Assembly (NCBI GenBank): GCA_036268775.1 | Contig: DATATM010000003.1 | Span: forward strand, 98,989-162,988 | From: DASZIT01 sp036268775 | Lineage (GTDB): Bacteria > Actinomycetota > Acidimicrobiia > Acidimicrobiales > RAAP-2 | DNA length: 64,000 nucleotides | Direction of reading: 5' to 3' | Part shown: one piece after another, positions 49,399-56,989 of the stretch | Numbering within the stretch: the first letter of the stretch is position 1 | How the letters are laid out: each line of letters opens with the position of its first letter | Position numbers and translations under genes: made by a program | Notes under the pieces: model-generated | Databases searched by the model: none | The model's input: the letters and a program-made list of their open reading frames with translations, nothing else | What the model was told of the DNA's origin: nothing

Positions 49399-49694
49399 GA
49401 ACCCTCCCCGATCGACTCGCACCCGATGGCACGTCCTTGGCCAGGCCGGCCATGGCAGGCAAGGAACATCCGGTCTGGATCACCCCGTGCCCATCTCTGA
49501 ACGAGCGAGTACCCCGATGCTTGCGGTCGTGGGCTCAGTCAGGCACGAAACTATTTTCCATTTCAGCCTTGGGGCAGAGAAATGGCAGATCGACGGACCC
49601 GAGAAATCCGGGCCACTGGTCCTACCGTCGAATGGCATTGGGCAAGGTGGTCACCCCGTTGGGCGGTGCCGCGGGTGGGTGACTCCCTTCCCGG
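49399..49694. other. Intergenic region with a structured element upstream of the beta-helix protein gene
   Basis: No gene is visible. Read on the minus strand (the direction of the beta-helix gene), positions 49547-49486 can fold into a long interrupted hairpin: CGTGCC pairs with GGCACG, then CTGA with TCAG and GAGC with GCTC across small internal loops, and a short inner stem follows. It ends about 88 nt before the start codon and could be a leader RNA structure. It does not match riboswitch classes I can recall. Confidence 0.35.
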
Positions 49695-50123
49695 TCAGCC
49701 CGGAGGCGAGACTCCGAGCTGTTCCCAGAGGGCGGGAAGGTCGAAGACGTTCCACAACTCAGCGATCCGGTGGTCTTCCATCCGGACCGTCTCGATCTCG
49801 GTGACGGCGATGGGCTTCCCGGTCGGCGCCAAGCCGAACAGGTCGCCGGTGTGGGTTCCCGACCAACGGAGGTTGCCGGCCACGTAGGTGTCGGTGGCCA
49901 CCAGGTTGACGATCTCCAGGGAGACGTCGGGAAACGCGGTGAAGAACGGCGCGTTCATCTCCTCGATGCCGGCCGGAGTCGGGTTCGGCAAGGTGTGGAG
50001 GACCGCATTGGGGCTGAACACCTCGCCCCAACGGTCGTAGCGCTGGTTGGCGATGAGCTCCAGCAGGAGCCGGTAGGTGGCCTCATTGGCTTGCGGGGTG
50101 GAAGCGGGGCCGGGGGCGGTCAT
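49695..50123 (-). CDS. SnoaL-like/NTF2-fold protein (ester cyclase type)
   Basis: A 142-residue NTF2-fold protein: 'LLLELIANQRYDRWGEVFSP', 'FFTAFPDVSLEIVNLVATDT', 'LRWSGTHTGDLFGLAPTGKP' and 'FDLPALWEQLGV', typical of the SnoaL polyketide cyclase-like group. Substrate unknown. The start overlaps the stop of the next upstream gene (ATGA), so it is the last gene of a small operon with the 66-residue protein and a VOC protein. Confidence 0.8.
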   Translation of the reverse strand: MTAPGPASTPQANEATYRLLLELIANQRYDRWGEVFSPNAVLHTLPNPTPAGIEEMNAPFFTAFPDVSLEIVNLVATDTYVAGNLRWSGTHTGDLFGLAPTGKPIAVTEIETVRMEDHRIAELWNVFDLPALWEQLGVSPPG

Positions 50124-50320
50124 GGGGAATCATTCCCGCGGAGCCCCTCCATATAGAGGCCGGCGGCGTCGGTGGCGGCTTCCGGCGGGCTTCCCTGCTG
50201 GCGGGCGGTGATGTAGGCGGCATACCAGTCCCACCAGTTGTGCTTCGGAGCCGACTTCTCGTAGGGGTCGTGATGGTCGGCTGTCTCGTGCAGCAGGTCG
50301 GCCAGCGTGGCGATGTCCAT
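50120..50320 (-). CDS. Small conserved actinobacterial protein (HNWWDWYAAY type)
   Basis: A 66-residue protein, 'MDIATLADLLHETADHHDPY' then 'HNWWDWYAAYITARQQGSPP' and 'AAGLYMEGL'. Related proteins or domains are commonly found next to or fused to VOC proteins in Actinobacteria; function unknown. It lies between a frameshifted VOC gene and a SnoaL-like gene, with a 4-nt overlap to the latter. Confidence 0.75.
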   Translation of the reverse strand: MDIATLADLLHETADHHDPYEKSAPKHNWWDWYAAYITARQQGSPPEAATDAAGLYMEGLRGNDSP

Positions 50321-50358
50321 GGATCATTCCTCTCAGGTGGTGGGTGATGCTCAGCCGG

Positions 50359-50840
50359 TCACCGACCGGGGAGCCGAGTGGTGATCTCCTGTAGAGGAGC
50401 CAGCCGTTGCCGTCAGGATCGTTGAAGGAGGCAAACGAGCCGTAGGACTGACGGTCCGGAGCCGGGCCGGCCACCCGTCCCTCCGTCCCGGCATGGTGGA
50501 ACACCCCGCCGACATCGTGGAACAGCTCGCTGACCTTGGCGCCCCGGCCGATCAGCGCCGCCCGCGCCGCCTCGATGTTGTTGACCGCCAGCAGCAGACC
50601 CTGGGTCGAGCCGGGCACCGCGGCGGTGATCCCGGCGCCGATGGTGACCGAGCAGGCGGAGCCGGGAGGGGTCATCTGGACCACCCGGAAGTCGTCACCG
50701 GCGACATAGTCGACATCGAGGCGGAACCCCAGCGACAGATAGAAGTCCTTGGACCGATCCACATCGGAGACCGGCACCACCACCACTTCGAGTCTCAACT
50801 CCGGGGTGGAGGGTTCTCCGCTCCCATCGGTTGTGCTCAT
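50359..50840 (-). CDS. VOC family protein with a frameshift near the 3' end
   Basis: The frame starting at ATG 50840 encodes a VOC protein ('LRLEVVVVPVSDVDRSKDFY' to 'SFNDPDGNGWLL'). Homologues usually continue 'QE(I/V)TTRLPGR' and stop. Here that exact ending is present, but in another frame: removing the two bases at 50392-50393 restores QEITTRLPGR followed by TGA at 50359-50361. Without correction the frame runs on to 50130 through the next gene. So either a 2-nt insertion occurred or the sequence carries an error. The metal-binding or catalytic core is unaffected. Upstream lies a GC hairpin (50862-50885). Confidence 0.72.
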
Positions 50841-50861
50841 GTTGGCCTCCCTACGGTTGAT

Positions 50862-50892
50862 CCCGCCGGCCTCGAAGCCGGCGGGGGGTTTT
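50862..50892 (+). terminator. GC-rich hairpin followed by T-tract
   Basis: Nine-base arms CCCGCCGGC and GCCGGCGGG around a CTCGAA loop, followed on the plus strand by GGGTTTT. It has the form of an intrinsic terminator for plus-strand transcripts, but no plus-strand gene precedes it. On the minus strand it lies between the NTF2-like gene and the VOC gene and could act as an attenuator or separator. Confidence 0.45.
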
Positions 50893-50900
50893 CGGCCGAC

Positions 50901-51290
50901 TCAGACGACACCGGCGGCTTCGGATGCGGAGCCCCGATCGTCGTAGCGTTCGATCCGGGTGATGAGGCCGTCCCGGATCCGATAGACGTGGAAGAGGGTC
51001 CGATCCTCCGACCGCGGATGCCCTTCCGGCCACTCCACGGTGAGACCGCAGAGCAAGCCCTCGGAACCCTGGCTCAGCTCGGCAATCTGTCCGCCGGCGC
51101 CCTCCGCCATCTGCCGGGAGAAGGTGGCCAAGACGTCGGACCGGTTGCGGCAGCCTCGGGGGTGGCCGGCATCGCCCCAGGTGACGTCGTCGGCCAGCAG
51201 GGGCGCCAAAACATCCAGGTTGCGGGTTCCATTGGCCCGGCGAATCTCCTCAGTGATCGAGCCGGAGTCTCCACTGGTTGGCTGGGCCAT
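50901..51290 (-). CDS. NTF2-like (SnoaL) protein
   Basis: A 129-residue NTF2-fold protein: 'RRANGTRNLDVLAPLLADDV', 'WGDAGHPRGCRNRSDVLATF' and 'LFHVYRIRDGLITRIERYDD', the last a typical final-strand pattern of the nuclear-transport-factor-2 superfamily. No catalytic residues can be assigned. The start ATG is close to the divergent VOC gene's promoter region. Confidence 0.75.
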   Translation of the reverse strand: MAQPTSGDSGSITEEIRRANGTRNLDVLAPLLADDVTWGDAGHPRGCRNRSDVLATFSRQMAEGAGGQIAELSQGSEGLLCGLTVEWPEGHPRSEDRTLFHVYRIRDGLITRIERYDDRGSASEAAGVV

Positions 51291-51452
51291 GCCGTCATTG
51301 TGGCATCCGTCCCGGTTGAGTGGCGAGTGGGCGGCCGGGGCGCGCCGACGCCGTCAAGAATCGGAATCCTCGATTGCCACCGATGAGTATCGGAGCGACG
51401 GACCATCTATCCCTGTGGAAGCATTCGATCACCCACCCAAGGAGGACTCTCC

Positions 51453-52223
51453 ATGCCAGAACGAGACATTTCCAGTCCCGGCGCCCCCTGTTGGATCGAC
51501 CTATTCACCTCGGATCCAGTGAAGAGCCAGGCCTTCTACGGCCAGCTGTTCGGCTGGACGGCCGCAGACCCGAATATGGAGTTCGGTGGCTACACCAATC
51601 TCTCCAAGGACGGGAAGCTGGTCGGCGGCTGCATGCAGAACGACGGCCAAGCCGGTCAACCGGATAGCTGGAACATCTATCTGGAGACGCCGGACATCCA
51701 GGCGACCACCGATACCGCCACCGCCAACGGGGCCCAGGTGGTGGTGCCGCCGATGCCGGTCGGTGACCTCGGGACCATGGCGGTGTACACCGACGTCGGG
51801 TACGCCGGCATCGGTGCCTGGCAGCCGGGGGAGCACAAGGGCTTCGGCATCGCCAACCAGCCCGGTGCCCCGGCCTGGTTCGAGCTCCAGACCCGCGCCT
51901 ATGAGGCGTCAGTGAAGTTCTATCGGGACGTGTTCGAGTGGGACACCCACGTGGTGGGGGACAGCGACGAGTTTCGCTACACCACCTTCCGGGAGGGCGA
52001 CGATGCGCTGGTCGGGATCATGGACGCCTCCGGATTCCTGCCCGAGGGCGCCCCGGCCAGCTGGAGCGTCTACTTCTCGGTGGAGGATGCCGACAAGACC
52101 CTCGCCCAGGTCGGCGAGCTCGGTGGCTCGACGGTGATGCCGGCGCAGGACACCCCGTTCGGGCGGCTGGCCACCGCCACCGATCCGACCGGCGCGCTGT
52201 TCAGGATCGTCGCCGGGATGTAG
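51453..52223 (+). CDS. Two-domain VOC family protein
   Basis: A 256-residue protein of two VOC domains (about 10-125 and 138-255), each with the 'FYGQLFGWTAADP' / 'FYRDVFEWDTHVV' segment and a terminal 'DPTGALFRIVAG'. It resembles actinobacterial glyoxalase/hydroxylase-type proteins such as the CFP30-like group; substrate unknown. AAGGAGG precedes the ATG. Confidence 0.83.
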   Translation: MPERDISSPGAPCWIDLFTSDPVKSQAFYGQLFGWTAADPNMEFGGYTNLSKDGKLVGGCMQNDGQAGQPDSWNIYLETPDIQATTDTATANGAQVVVPPMPVGDLGTMAVYTDVGYAGIGAWQPGEHKGFGIANQPGAPAWFELQTRAYEASVKFYRDVFEWDTHVVGDSDEFRYTTFREGDDALVGIMDASGFLPEGAPASWSVYFSVEDADKTLAQVGELGGSTVMPAQDTPFGRLATATDPTGALFRIVAGM

Positions 52224-52231
52224 CCCCGGGC

Positions 52232-53182
52232 TCACTGCCCGATCAGCCGGTCGGCCACCTTTTCGGCGAAGTACTCGATCTGGTCCTCGCCGGGGTCGAA
52301 CAGGGAGACATAGGAGATGCCGATCGCCTGGCGCCAGCGTTGGAGCCGGTCGTAGACCTCGGGCCCGGTCCCACAGAGATAGAGGGTCGAGTCGGCCATC
52401 TGGGCCGGGGTGATGCCGGTCTCGGTGGCTTCGGCGGCGATCCGCGGGCCGGGGTCGTCGCCGACGATCACCTTCGGCACCATGGTGTTCAGCTCCACCG
52501 ATTCCGGATCCCGGCCAGCCTGTTCGGCCCCGGCACGGACCCAGGCCGCCTTTTCCGCCATGCGGTTCTCGGTGGAGTCGGGGAGGGAGTCGGCGATCGA
52601 CCACTCGCCCGAGGTCTGGCGGGCGATCATCGAAACAGTGTCGGCCACCGCCCCGCCGAGACCCATGACCCGACGGCCGCCACCCCCAATGAGGAGTCGG
52701 GGTCGCACCGGCTCCGGGGCCACCCTCGGCGATTCGACCACGTCGAAGAACCGGCCGTGGAAGCTGGTCGACGGCTCGGCCCACAGCCGGGTGATCAGGG
52801 TAACCATCTCCTCCAGGCGGGCCACCCGGTCGGCCCCGGATTCAAAGGCCATCCCGGCGGCGGCGAAATTGGCGGCCACGTACCCCGCCCCGAGGCCGAG
52901 CTCCAGCCGCCCACCGGAGAGCCGTTCAACGGTGGCGGCCGCCTTGGCGGTGAGGACCGGATCCCGGAGCCCGGCGTCGAGGACGAGGGTGCCCACCCGG
53001 ATCCGTTGGGTGGCGGCGGCCACTGCCGCCACCGCCGTCAGCGGCTCCCATTGGGGCACCACCAGGTGGTCGGTGAAGGTGATGGTGGAGAAGCCGAGCG
53101 ACTCGTAGCGTCTGACCCGCTCAGGCCAGTCCTCCGCCGGCAGCTCCCAGAGATGAATCCCGAACCGGAAGGGCGCGCTCAC
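52232..53182 (-). CDS. LLM class F420-dependent oxidoreductase
   Basis: A 316-residue luciferase-like TIM-barrel: 'FRFGIHLWELPAEDWPERVR', 'RIRVGTLVLDAGLRDPVLTA', 'GGRLELGLGAGYVAANFAAA' and 'RPRLLIGGGGRRVMGLGGAV', which match the F420-dependent LLM subgroup (TIGR03621 type). It would use coenzyme F420 for hydride transfer on an unknown substrate. Convergent with the two-domain VOC gene, 8 bp away. Confidence 0.87.
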   Translation of the reverse strand: MSAPFRFGIHLWELPAEDWPERVRRYESLGFSTITFTDHLVVPQWEPLTAVAAVAAATQRIRVGTLVLDAGLRDPVLTAKAAATVERLSGGRLELGLGAGYVAANFAAAGMAFESGADRVARLEEMVTLITRLWAEPSTSFHGRFFDVVESPRVAPEPVRPRLLIGGGGRRVMGLGGAVADTVSMIARQTSGEWSIADSLPDSTENRMAEKAAWVRAGAEQAGRDPESVELNTMVPKVIVGDDPGPRIAAEATETGITPAQMADSTLYLCGTGPEVYDRLQRWRQAIGISYVSLFDPGEDQIEYFAEKVADRLIGQ

Positions 53183-53240
53183 CGCTCTGACCTCCCGGTT
53201 GTCGAGCCGTGTTGTGACGACGATGGCACTCTCTTGTTGC

Positions 53241-54005
53241 TCACGCGGACGGATTGGACGGCCGGGCGCCGATGGAACGCAACCACTCGATCACATTTTG
53301 GTGTTGAGTCCCGAAACCGGTGGCGGCATCCAATGCAGTGCCTTCTGCATAGTCCGGTTCCCAATTGACGTCCGCGCCCGCCCGCAACAGCCGCTCGGCG
53401 GCACGGCGTTGGCTACCACCGCAGGCGTGCCAGAACCCCTGAGAAATCTGCTCTGGGTCGGTCTCCGACGCGAGCAATTCTTCCAGTCGGTCCAGCATGC
53501 CGAGGGCACCGGCGTGCCAAAGCTTCTCGACTCGGGCACCACGGGACACCAGTAAGCGAGCGACCTGCCAACAGGCGTATCCCACCGCATTGTCGAGGGG
53601 CGTCCCGATGGAGCCGTCCGGCGTTTCCAGATCGGCGCCTCCGTCGATCAGCGCGGCGGCGACGTCGACATCGTCGCTGCTGGCGGCGTAGTGGAGTGGC
53701 GTCTCGGAGCCGGGCCCTGGTGTGTCGGACCCGCCTCCGGTGGTGAGCGCATTCGGGTCGGCGCCGGCGTCGATCAGCACCTTCACGATGTCCGGCCCGT
53801 TGGGGAAGTAGCCAGGCCAATCCGTGACGAAATGGAGCGGGGTGCTGGTACCGCCCCTGGCCTCGAATCTCGCCCCGGCCAGATCCGGGTTCTCGGTCAG
53901 GAGGTGTTTGACCAGGGCAACGTCACCGCCCCGCACTGCGAGGAGCAACTCGACCGCTTTCGGGGCATCACCGGGGATGGTGACGGTCGGGGTCCCGTCG
54001 GTCAT
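53241..54005 (-). CDS. Ankyrin repeat protein
   Basis: A 254-residue soluble protein made of about six ankyrin repeats: 'VELLLAVRGGDVALVKHLLT', 'TPLHFVTDW', 'VKVLIDAGADPNALTTGG', 'TPLHYAASSDDVDVAAALID', 'RRAAERLLRAGADVNWEPDY'. It has no signal peptide when started at ATG 54005; the frame is open further upstream, but that part is basic and unconvincing. The binding partner is unknown. It is divergent from the ArsR-SRPBCC operon. Confidence 0.83.
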   Translation of the reverse strand: MTDGTPTVTIPGDAPKAVELLLAVRGGDVALVKHLLTENPDLAGARFEARGGTSTPLHFVTDWPGYFPNGPDIVKVLIDAGADPNALTTGGGSDTPGPGSETPLHYAASSDDVDVAAALIDGGADLETPDGSIGTPLDNAVGYACWQVARLLVSRGARVEKLWHAGALGMLDRLEELLASETDPEQISQGFWHACGGSQRRAAERLLRAGADVNWEPDYAEGTALDAATGFGTQHQNVIEWLRSIGARPSNPSA

Positions 54006-54073
54006 GACCAAGATGATCGCAGGCAGGCGCTTCCTCGTCGACCATCTCGTCGGAGGTGCCTCGGCTCGGCGGC

Positions 54074-54079
54074 TTGACA
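54074..54079 (+). promoter_or_regulatory. Possible -35 element of the arsR-SRPBCC operon
   Basis: TTGACA, a consensus -35 hexamer, lies 31 bp upstream of the GTG of the ArsR-type gene. A matching -10 is weak (TGAACT at 17-bp spacing), so the transcript may start close to the start codon and be nearly leaderless. Confidence 0.3.
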
Positions 54080-54099
54080 ACGCCGGTCCGTTAGGCTGA

Positions 54100-54112
54100 A
54101 CTAACCGTTAGT
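54100..54112. promoter_or_regulatory. Palindrome over the ArsR-type gene start codon
   Basis: Perfect ACTAAC-C-GTTAGT palindrome (6-bp arms) whose right arm includes the first bases of the GTG start. CCGTTAG also occurs just upstream (54088-54094). Likely an autoregulatory site of the ArsR-type repressor. Confidence 0.5.
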
Positions 54113-54434
54113 GGCTACTGACCAAGAGGAACAGGTGTGGGGCGCGCTGGGGGACCGGACCAGACGAGAGATCGTCCTGCGCCTCAGCGAGGGACCGAGG
54201 CCGGTCGGGGAGCTCGCCACCTACCTGCCGGTGAGCCGGTCGGCGGTGTCCCAGCACTTGAAGGTGCTGAAGGACGCCGGGCTGGTCGCCGAGGAGGTGG
54301 CCGGCACCCGCCGCATCTACCGCCTCAATGCGGCCGGAGTCATCGCCCTGCGCGACCAGCTCGACACCTTCTGGGATCGAGCGCTGAGTGGCTTCCAGGA
54401 CCTCGTCACACCACCACCGGAGGAGAAAGCATGA
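54111..54434 (+). CDS. ArsR-type winged-helix regulator (SRPBCC-linked)
   Basis: A 107-residue repressor: 'QVWGALGDRTRREIVLRLSE', 'ATYLPVSRSAVSQHLKVLKD', 'AGLVAEEVAGTRRIYRLN'. No cysteine or histidine metal site is present, so it is not a metal sensor. This subgroup typically sits upstream of an SRPBCC/AHSA1 gene, as here: its stop overlaps that start (ATGA). GTG start inside a palindrome. Confidence 0.87.
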   Translation: MATDQEEQVWGALGDRTRREIVLRLSEGPRPVGELATYLPVSRSAVSQHLKVLKDAGLVAEEVAGTRRIYRLNAAGVIALRDQLDTFWDRALSGFQDLVTPPPEEKA

Positions 54435-54913
54435 GCCTGGCCAATGATGCCATCGTCAGTCACCAGATCGTCGTCCCGATTTCGATCGAGCGCGCCTTTG
54501 CTGCCTTCGTCGAGAGATTCGGTGATTTCAAGCCGCCGGAGCACAACCTTCTCGGCGCCGAGATCACCGAGACCCGATTCGAGCCAAAGGTGGGTGGCCA
54601 TATCTTCGACCGCGCCGCCGACGGGAGCGAGTGCCGGTGGGCCCGAGTCCTCGCCTACCAACCCCCCGATCGGGTCGTCTTCAGCTGGGACATCAGTCCG
54701 CAGTGGCAGCTCGAGGCCGACGAGAGCAATGCCAGCGAGGTCGAAGTGAGGTTTATCGCGGAGACGCCGGAACGGACCCGGCTGGAGCTGGAGCACCGCC
54801 ACCTCAATCGCCACGGACCCGGCTGGGAGTCGCTTCGAGAAGGTGTCGATGGGGATGCCGGCTGGCCGCTCTACCTGGCTCGCTACGCCGACCTGGTGGC
54901 GGGAGGTCGCTAG
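54431..54913 (+). CDS. SRPBCC (AHSA1-type) protein
   Basis: A 160-residue START-like protein: 'IVSHQIVVPISIERAFAAFV', 'GHIFDRAADGSECRWARVLA', 'DRVVFSWDISPQWQLEADE' and 'LELEHRHLNRHGPGWE', typical of activator-of-Hsp90-ATPase-like proteins encoded with ArsR-type regulators. These folds hold a hydrophobic ligand in a deep cavity; the ligand is unknown. Coupled to the ArsR gene by a 4-nt overlap. Confidence 0.85.
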   Translation: MSLANDAIVSHQIVVPISIERAFAAFVERFGDFKPPEHNLLGAEITETRFEPKVGGHIFDRAADGSECRWARVLAYQPPDRVVFSWDISPQWQLEADESNASEVEVRFIAETPERTRLELEHRHLNRHGPGWESLREGVDGDAGWPLYLARYADLVAGGR

Positions 54914-55357
54914 ATGCCGCCGATCACTGCCAGCATCGAGGTGGACCGCCCGGCCGAGGAGGTGTTTGCCTACGCCACCGACCCGAGTCGTTTCTCCGAG
55001 TGGCAGAAGGGGGTGGTCAGCGGCCACATGGAGAGCGCGGGTGTCCCCGAGGTCGGGGATCGGTGCCTCACCACGCGGCGCATCGGCTTCGCCGACCGGC
55101 CGAACACGTCGGAGATCGTCCGTTTCGATCCTCCCCACCAGTGGGGCGTCCGGGGGGTGGACGGGCCGATCCGGGCCACCGTCGAGGTGACGGTCGAGCC
55201 GCGCTCCGACACCCGCGCCCAGCTGACCATCGCCCTCGACTTCGAGGGACACGGCATCGGTCGGCTCCTGGTGCCGCTGCTGGTGCGCCGCGAGGCGCAG
55301 CGGGAGATGCCGGTCAATGTGGCGGCGCTGAAACATCGCCTGGAAGACTCGTCTTAG
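54914..55357 (+). CDS. SRPBCC family protein
   Basis: A 147-residue polyketide-cyclase/START-like protein: 'ITASIEVDRPAEEVFAYATD', 'FSEWQKGVVSGHMESAG' and 'ALDFEGHGIGRLLVPLLVRR'. Its ATG directly follows the stop of the previous gene with no gap, so the two are co-translated. Ligand unknown. Confidence 0.85.
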   Translation: MPPITASIEVDRPAEEVFAYATDPSRFSEWQKGVVSGHMESAGVPEVGDRCLTTRRIGFADRPNTSEIVRFDPPHQWGVRGVDGPIRATVEVTVEPRSDTRAQLTIALDFEGHGIGRLLVPLLVRREAQREMPVNVAALKHRLEDSS

Positions 55358-55488
55358 GGGAACACCGAGCCGCGCCGGTCCGCAGGTGGTCAGGGTCGGA
55401 CGAACATGGAGCCGCCGACATCTCGGAGGTGGAGCCCACTGGCAGCGTTTACTGTTCTGGTGATCTTCGGCGGGCGAAAGGACCAGGC

Positions 55489-55986
55489 GTGCCAACCCCC
55501 AAACGCGGCCAGGCGACCATCGAGATCAGCGCCCCACCCGACCGCGTCTACGACCTGATCGCGGACATCACCAGGATGGGTGAGTGGAGTCCCGAGTGCT
55601 ACCTCTGCGAGTGGGTGGGCGAGACCCAGGAGCCGGTCGTCGGCGCACGATTTCGAGGCCACAACCGAATGGGGCCGCTCAAGTGGACGACCACCTGCGA
55701 GATTGTGACCGCGGACCGAGGACGAGCGTTCGCCTTCACGGTCATGCACGACAAAACCGGCCGAGAGTCCACCCGGTGGCGGTACTCCCTCAACCCCGCC
55801 GAGGCCGGGACCGTGCTCACCGAGTCCTTCGAGTTCGTGTGGTGCCCGCTCGCCAGCCGCATTGGCGAACTCTTCTTGCCCAGAGGCCGGGTGTTGCGTC
55901 AAGGGGTGCACGAGACCGTAGAACGCATCCGGGCGGTGGCCAACTCCGACGTGAGCAGCTCGGCTCGGCCCGACTCGGCGGGCTGA
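55489..55986 (+). CDS. SRPBCC family protein
   Basis: A 165-residue SRPBCC protein: 'QATIEISAPPDRVYDLIADI', 'MGEWSPECYLCEWVGETQ', 'FRGHNRMGPLKWTTTCEIV' and 'TVLTESFEFVWCPLASRIGE'. Such proteins in Actinobacteria are often annotated as dimerisation/transport or cyclase-like. GTG start 131 bp after the previous gene, so it may have its own promoter. Confidence 0.83.
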   Translation: MPTPKRGQATIEISAPPDRVYDLIADITRMGEWSPECYLCEWVGETQEPVVGARFRGHNRMGPLKWTTTCEIVTADRGRAFAFTVMHDKTGRESTRWRYSLNPAEAGTVLTESFEFVWCPLASRIGELFLPRGRVLRQGVHETVERIRAVANSDVSSSARPDSAG

Positions 55987-56053
55987 GCACCGTTTCCAAG
56001 CTTCCTGGCCCGGGTTCAGTCACCCAGTGGCCGGAAGCGGGCAAGATGCACTG

Positions 56054-56914
56054 ATGGACCTCGACGCCATCGCCGATGAGTTGTATGGGCTGTCGCCGGA
56101 CGACTTCACTTCCACCCGCAACCAGCGCGAAAACGAGGCCAAGGGCGCCGGCGACAAGGAACTGGCCGGCATGGTCCATCGTCTGCCCAAGCCCAACGGG
56201 GTGGCTTGGCTGGTCAACCAGCTCGCCCGTCAACATCGCGCCGACATCCAGGGCCTGTTGGAGTTGGGATCCGACCTTCGGCAGGCGACCGCCAACCGGC
56301 CCGGAGACCTCCGCGAACTCTCCCGTCGACAGCGCGGCGTCATAGGGGGCCTGGTGCAGCAGGCCGAGCAGCTGGCCGAGGCGGCCGGACGGCCGGTCAG
56401 CGCCGCCACCGCTCGCAGCCTGGAAGAGACGTTCTATGCCGTCCTGGCTGACCCCGATGCCGCCGACATCGTGGCGGCCGGACGGCTGGCGACCGGGCTG
56501 AACCCCGCCGGGTTCGCCGGCACCGAGAGGACTGGCAGCCCGGGACGGGCGTCGGCGACGAAGCCTCCACCCAAGGTCGAGAAGCGATCGCCGGCGGGGG
56601 AGCGACCCAACGCCAAAGCCCTGAAGCTGGCCAACTCCAAGGTCACCCAGGCGAAGTCGGCGGCCAGAAAGGCCATCCAGGCCCGCGACAAGGAATACGC
56701 CCGGCTGCAGCGGGCCGAGCAGCGGGTCGCCGATGCCGGCGATCGGGTCGAGCAGCTGCGCCGGGAGCTGGAGGAGGCGGTGGAAGCCCAGTCCAAGGCG
56801 GAGAAGGATCACCGGGGCGCCCTGGCCGCCTTCGATCGTGCCGACCGCGGGGAACAGCGGGCGCAACGGGATCTGGCGGATGCCGCCGAAGCCCAGGAGC
56901 GCCTGGCCCCGTAG
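56054..56914 (+). CDS. Conserved actinobacterial coiled-coil protein of unknown function
   Basis: A 286-residue protein beginning 'MDLDAIADELYGLSPDDFTS', with 'KELAGMVHRLPKPNGVAWLV', a pattern conserved in Actinobacteria (often 'KRLRKPTVAAWLVN'). The last 110 residues are a long Ala/Lys/Glu/Arg-rich coiled coil ('ANSKVTQAKSAARKAIQARD' onward). No catalytic motif or membrane segment is seen. ATG at 56054. Function unknown. Confidence 0.75.
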   Translation: MDLDAIADELYGLSPDDFTSTRNQRENEAKGAGDKELAGMVHRLPKPNGVAWLVNQLARQHRADIQGLLELGSDLRQATANRPGDLRELSRRQRGVIGGLVQQAEQLAEAAGRPVSAATARSLEETFYAVLADPDAADIVAAGRLATGLNPAGFAGTERTGSPGRASATKPPPKVEKRSPAGERPNAKALKLANSKVTQAKSAARKAIQARDKEYARLQRAEQRVADAGDRVEQLRRELEEAVEAQSKAEKDHRGALAAFDRADRGEQRAQRDLADAAEAQERLAP

Positions 56915-56989
56915 CACCGGGTCGAAATTCCTGGCGGATTCACAGCCCGGACCCATCTCGCCCTCAAGGCCGCCGGGCAGGGTGGTCGG

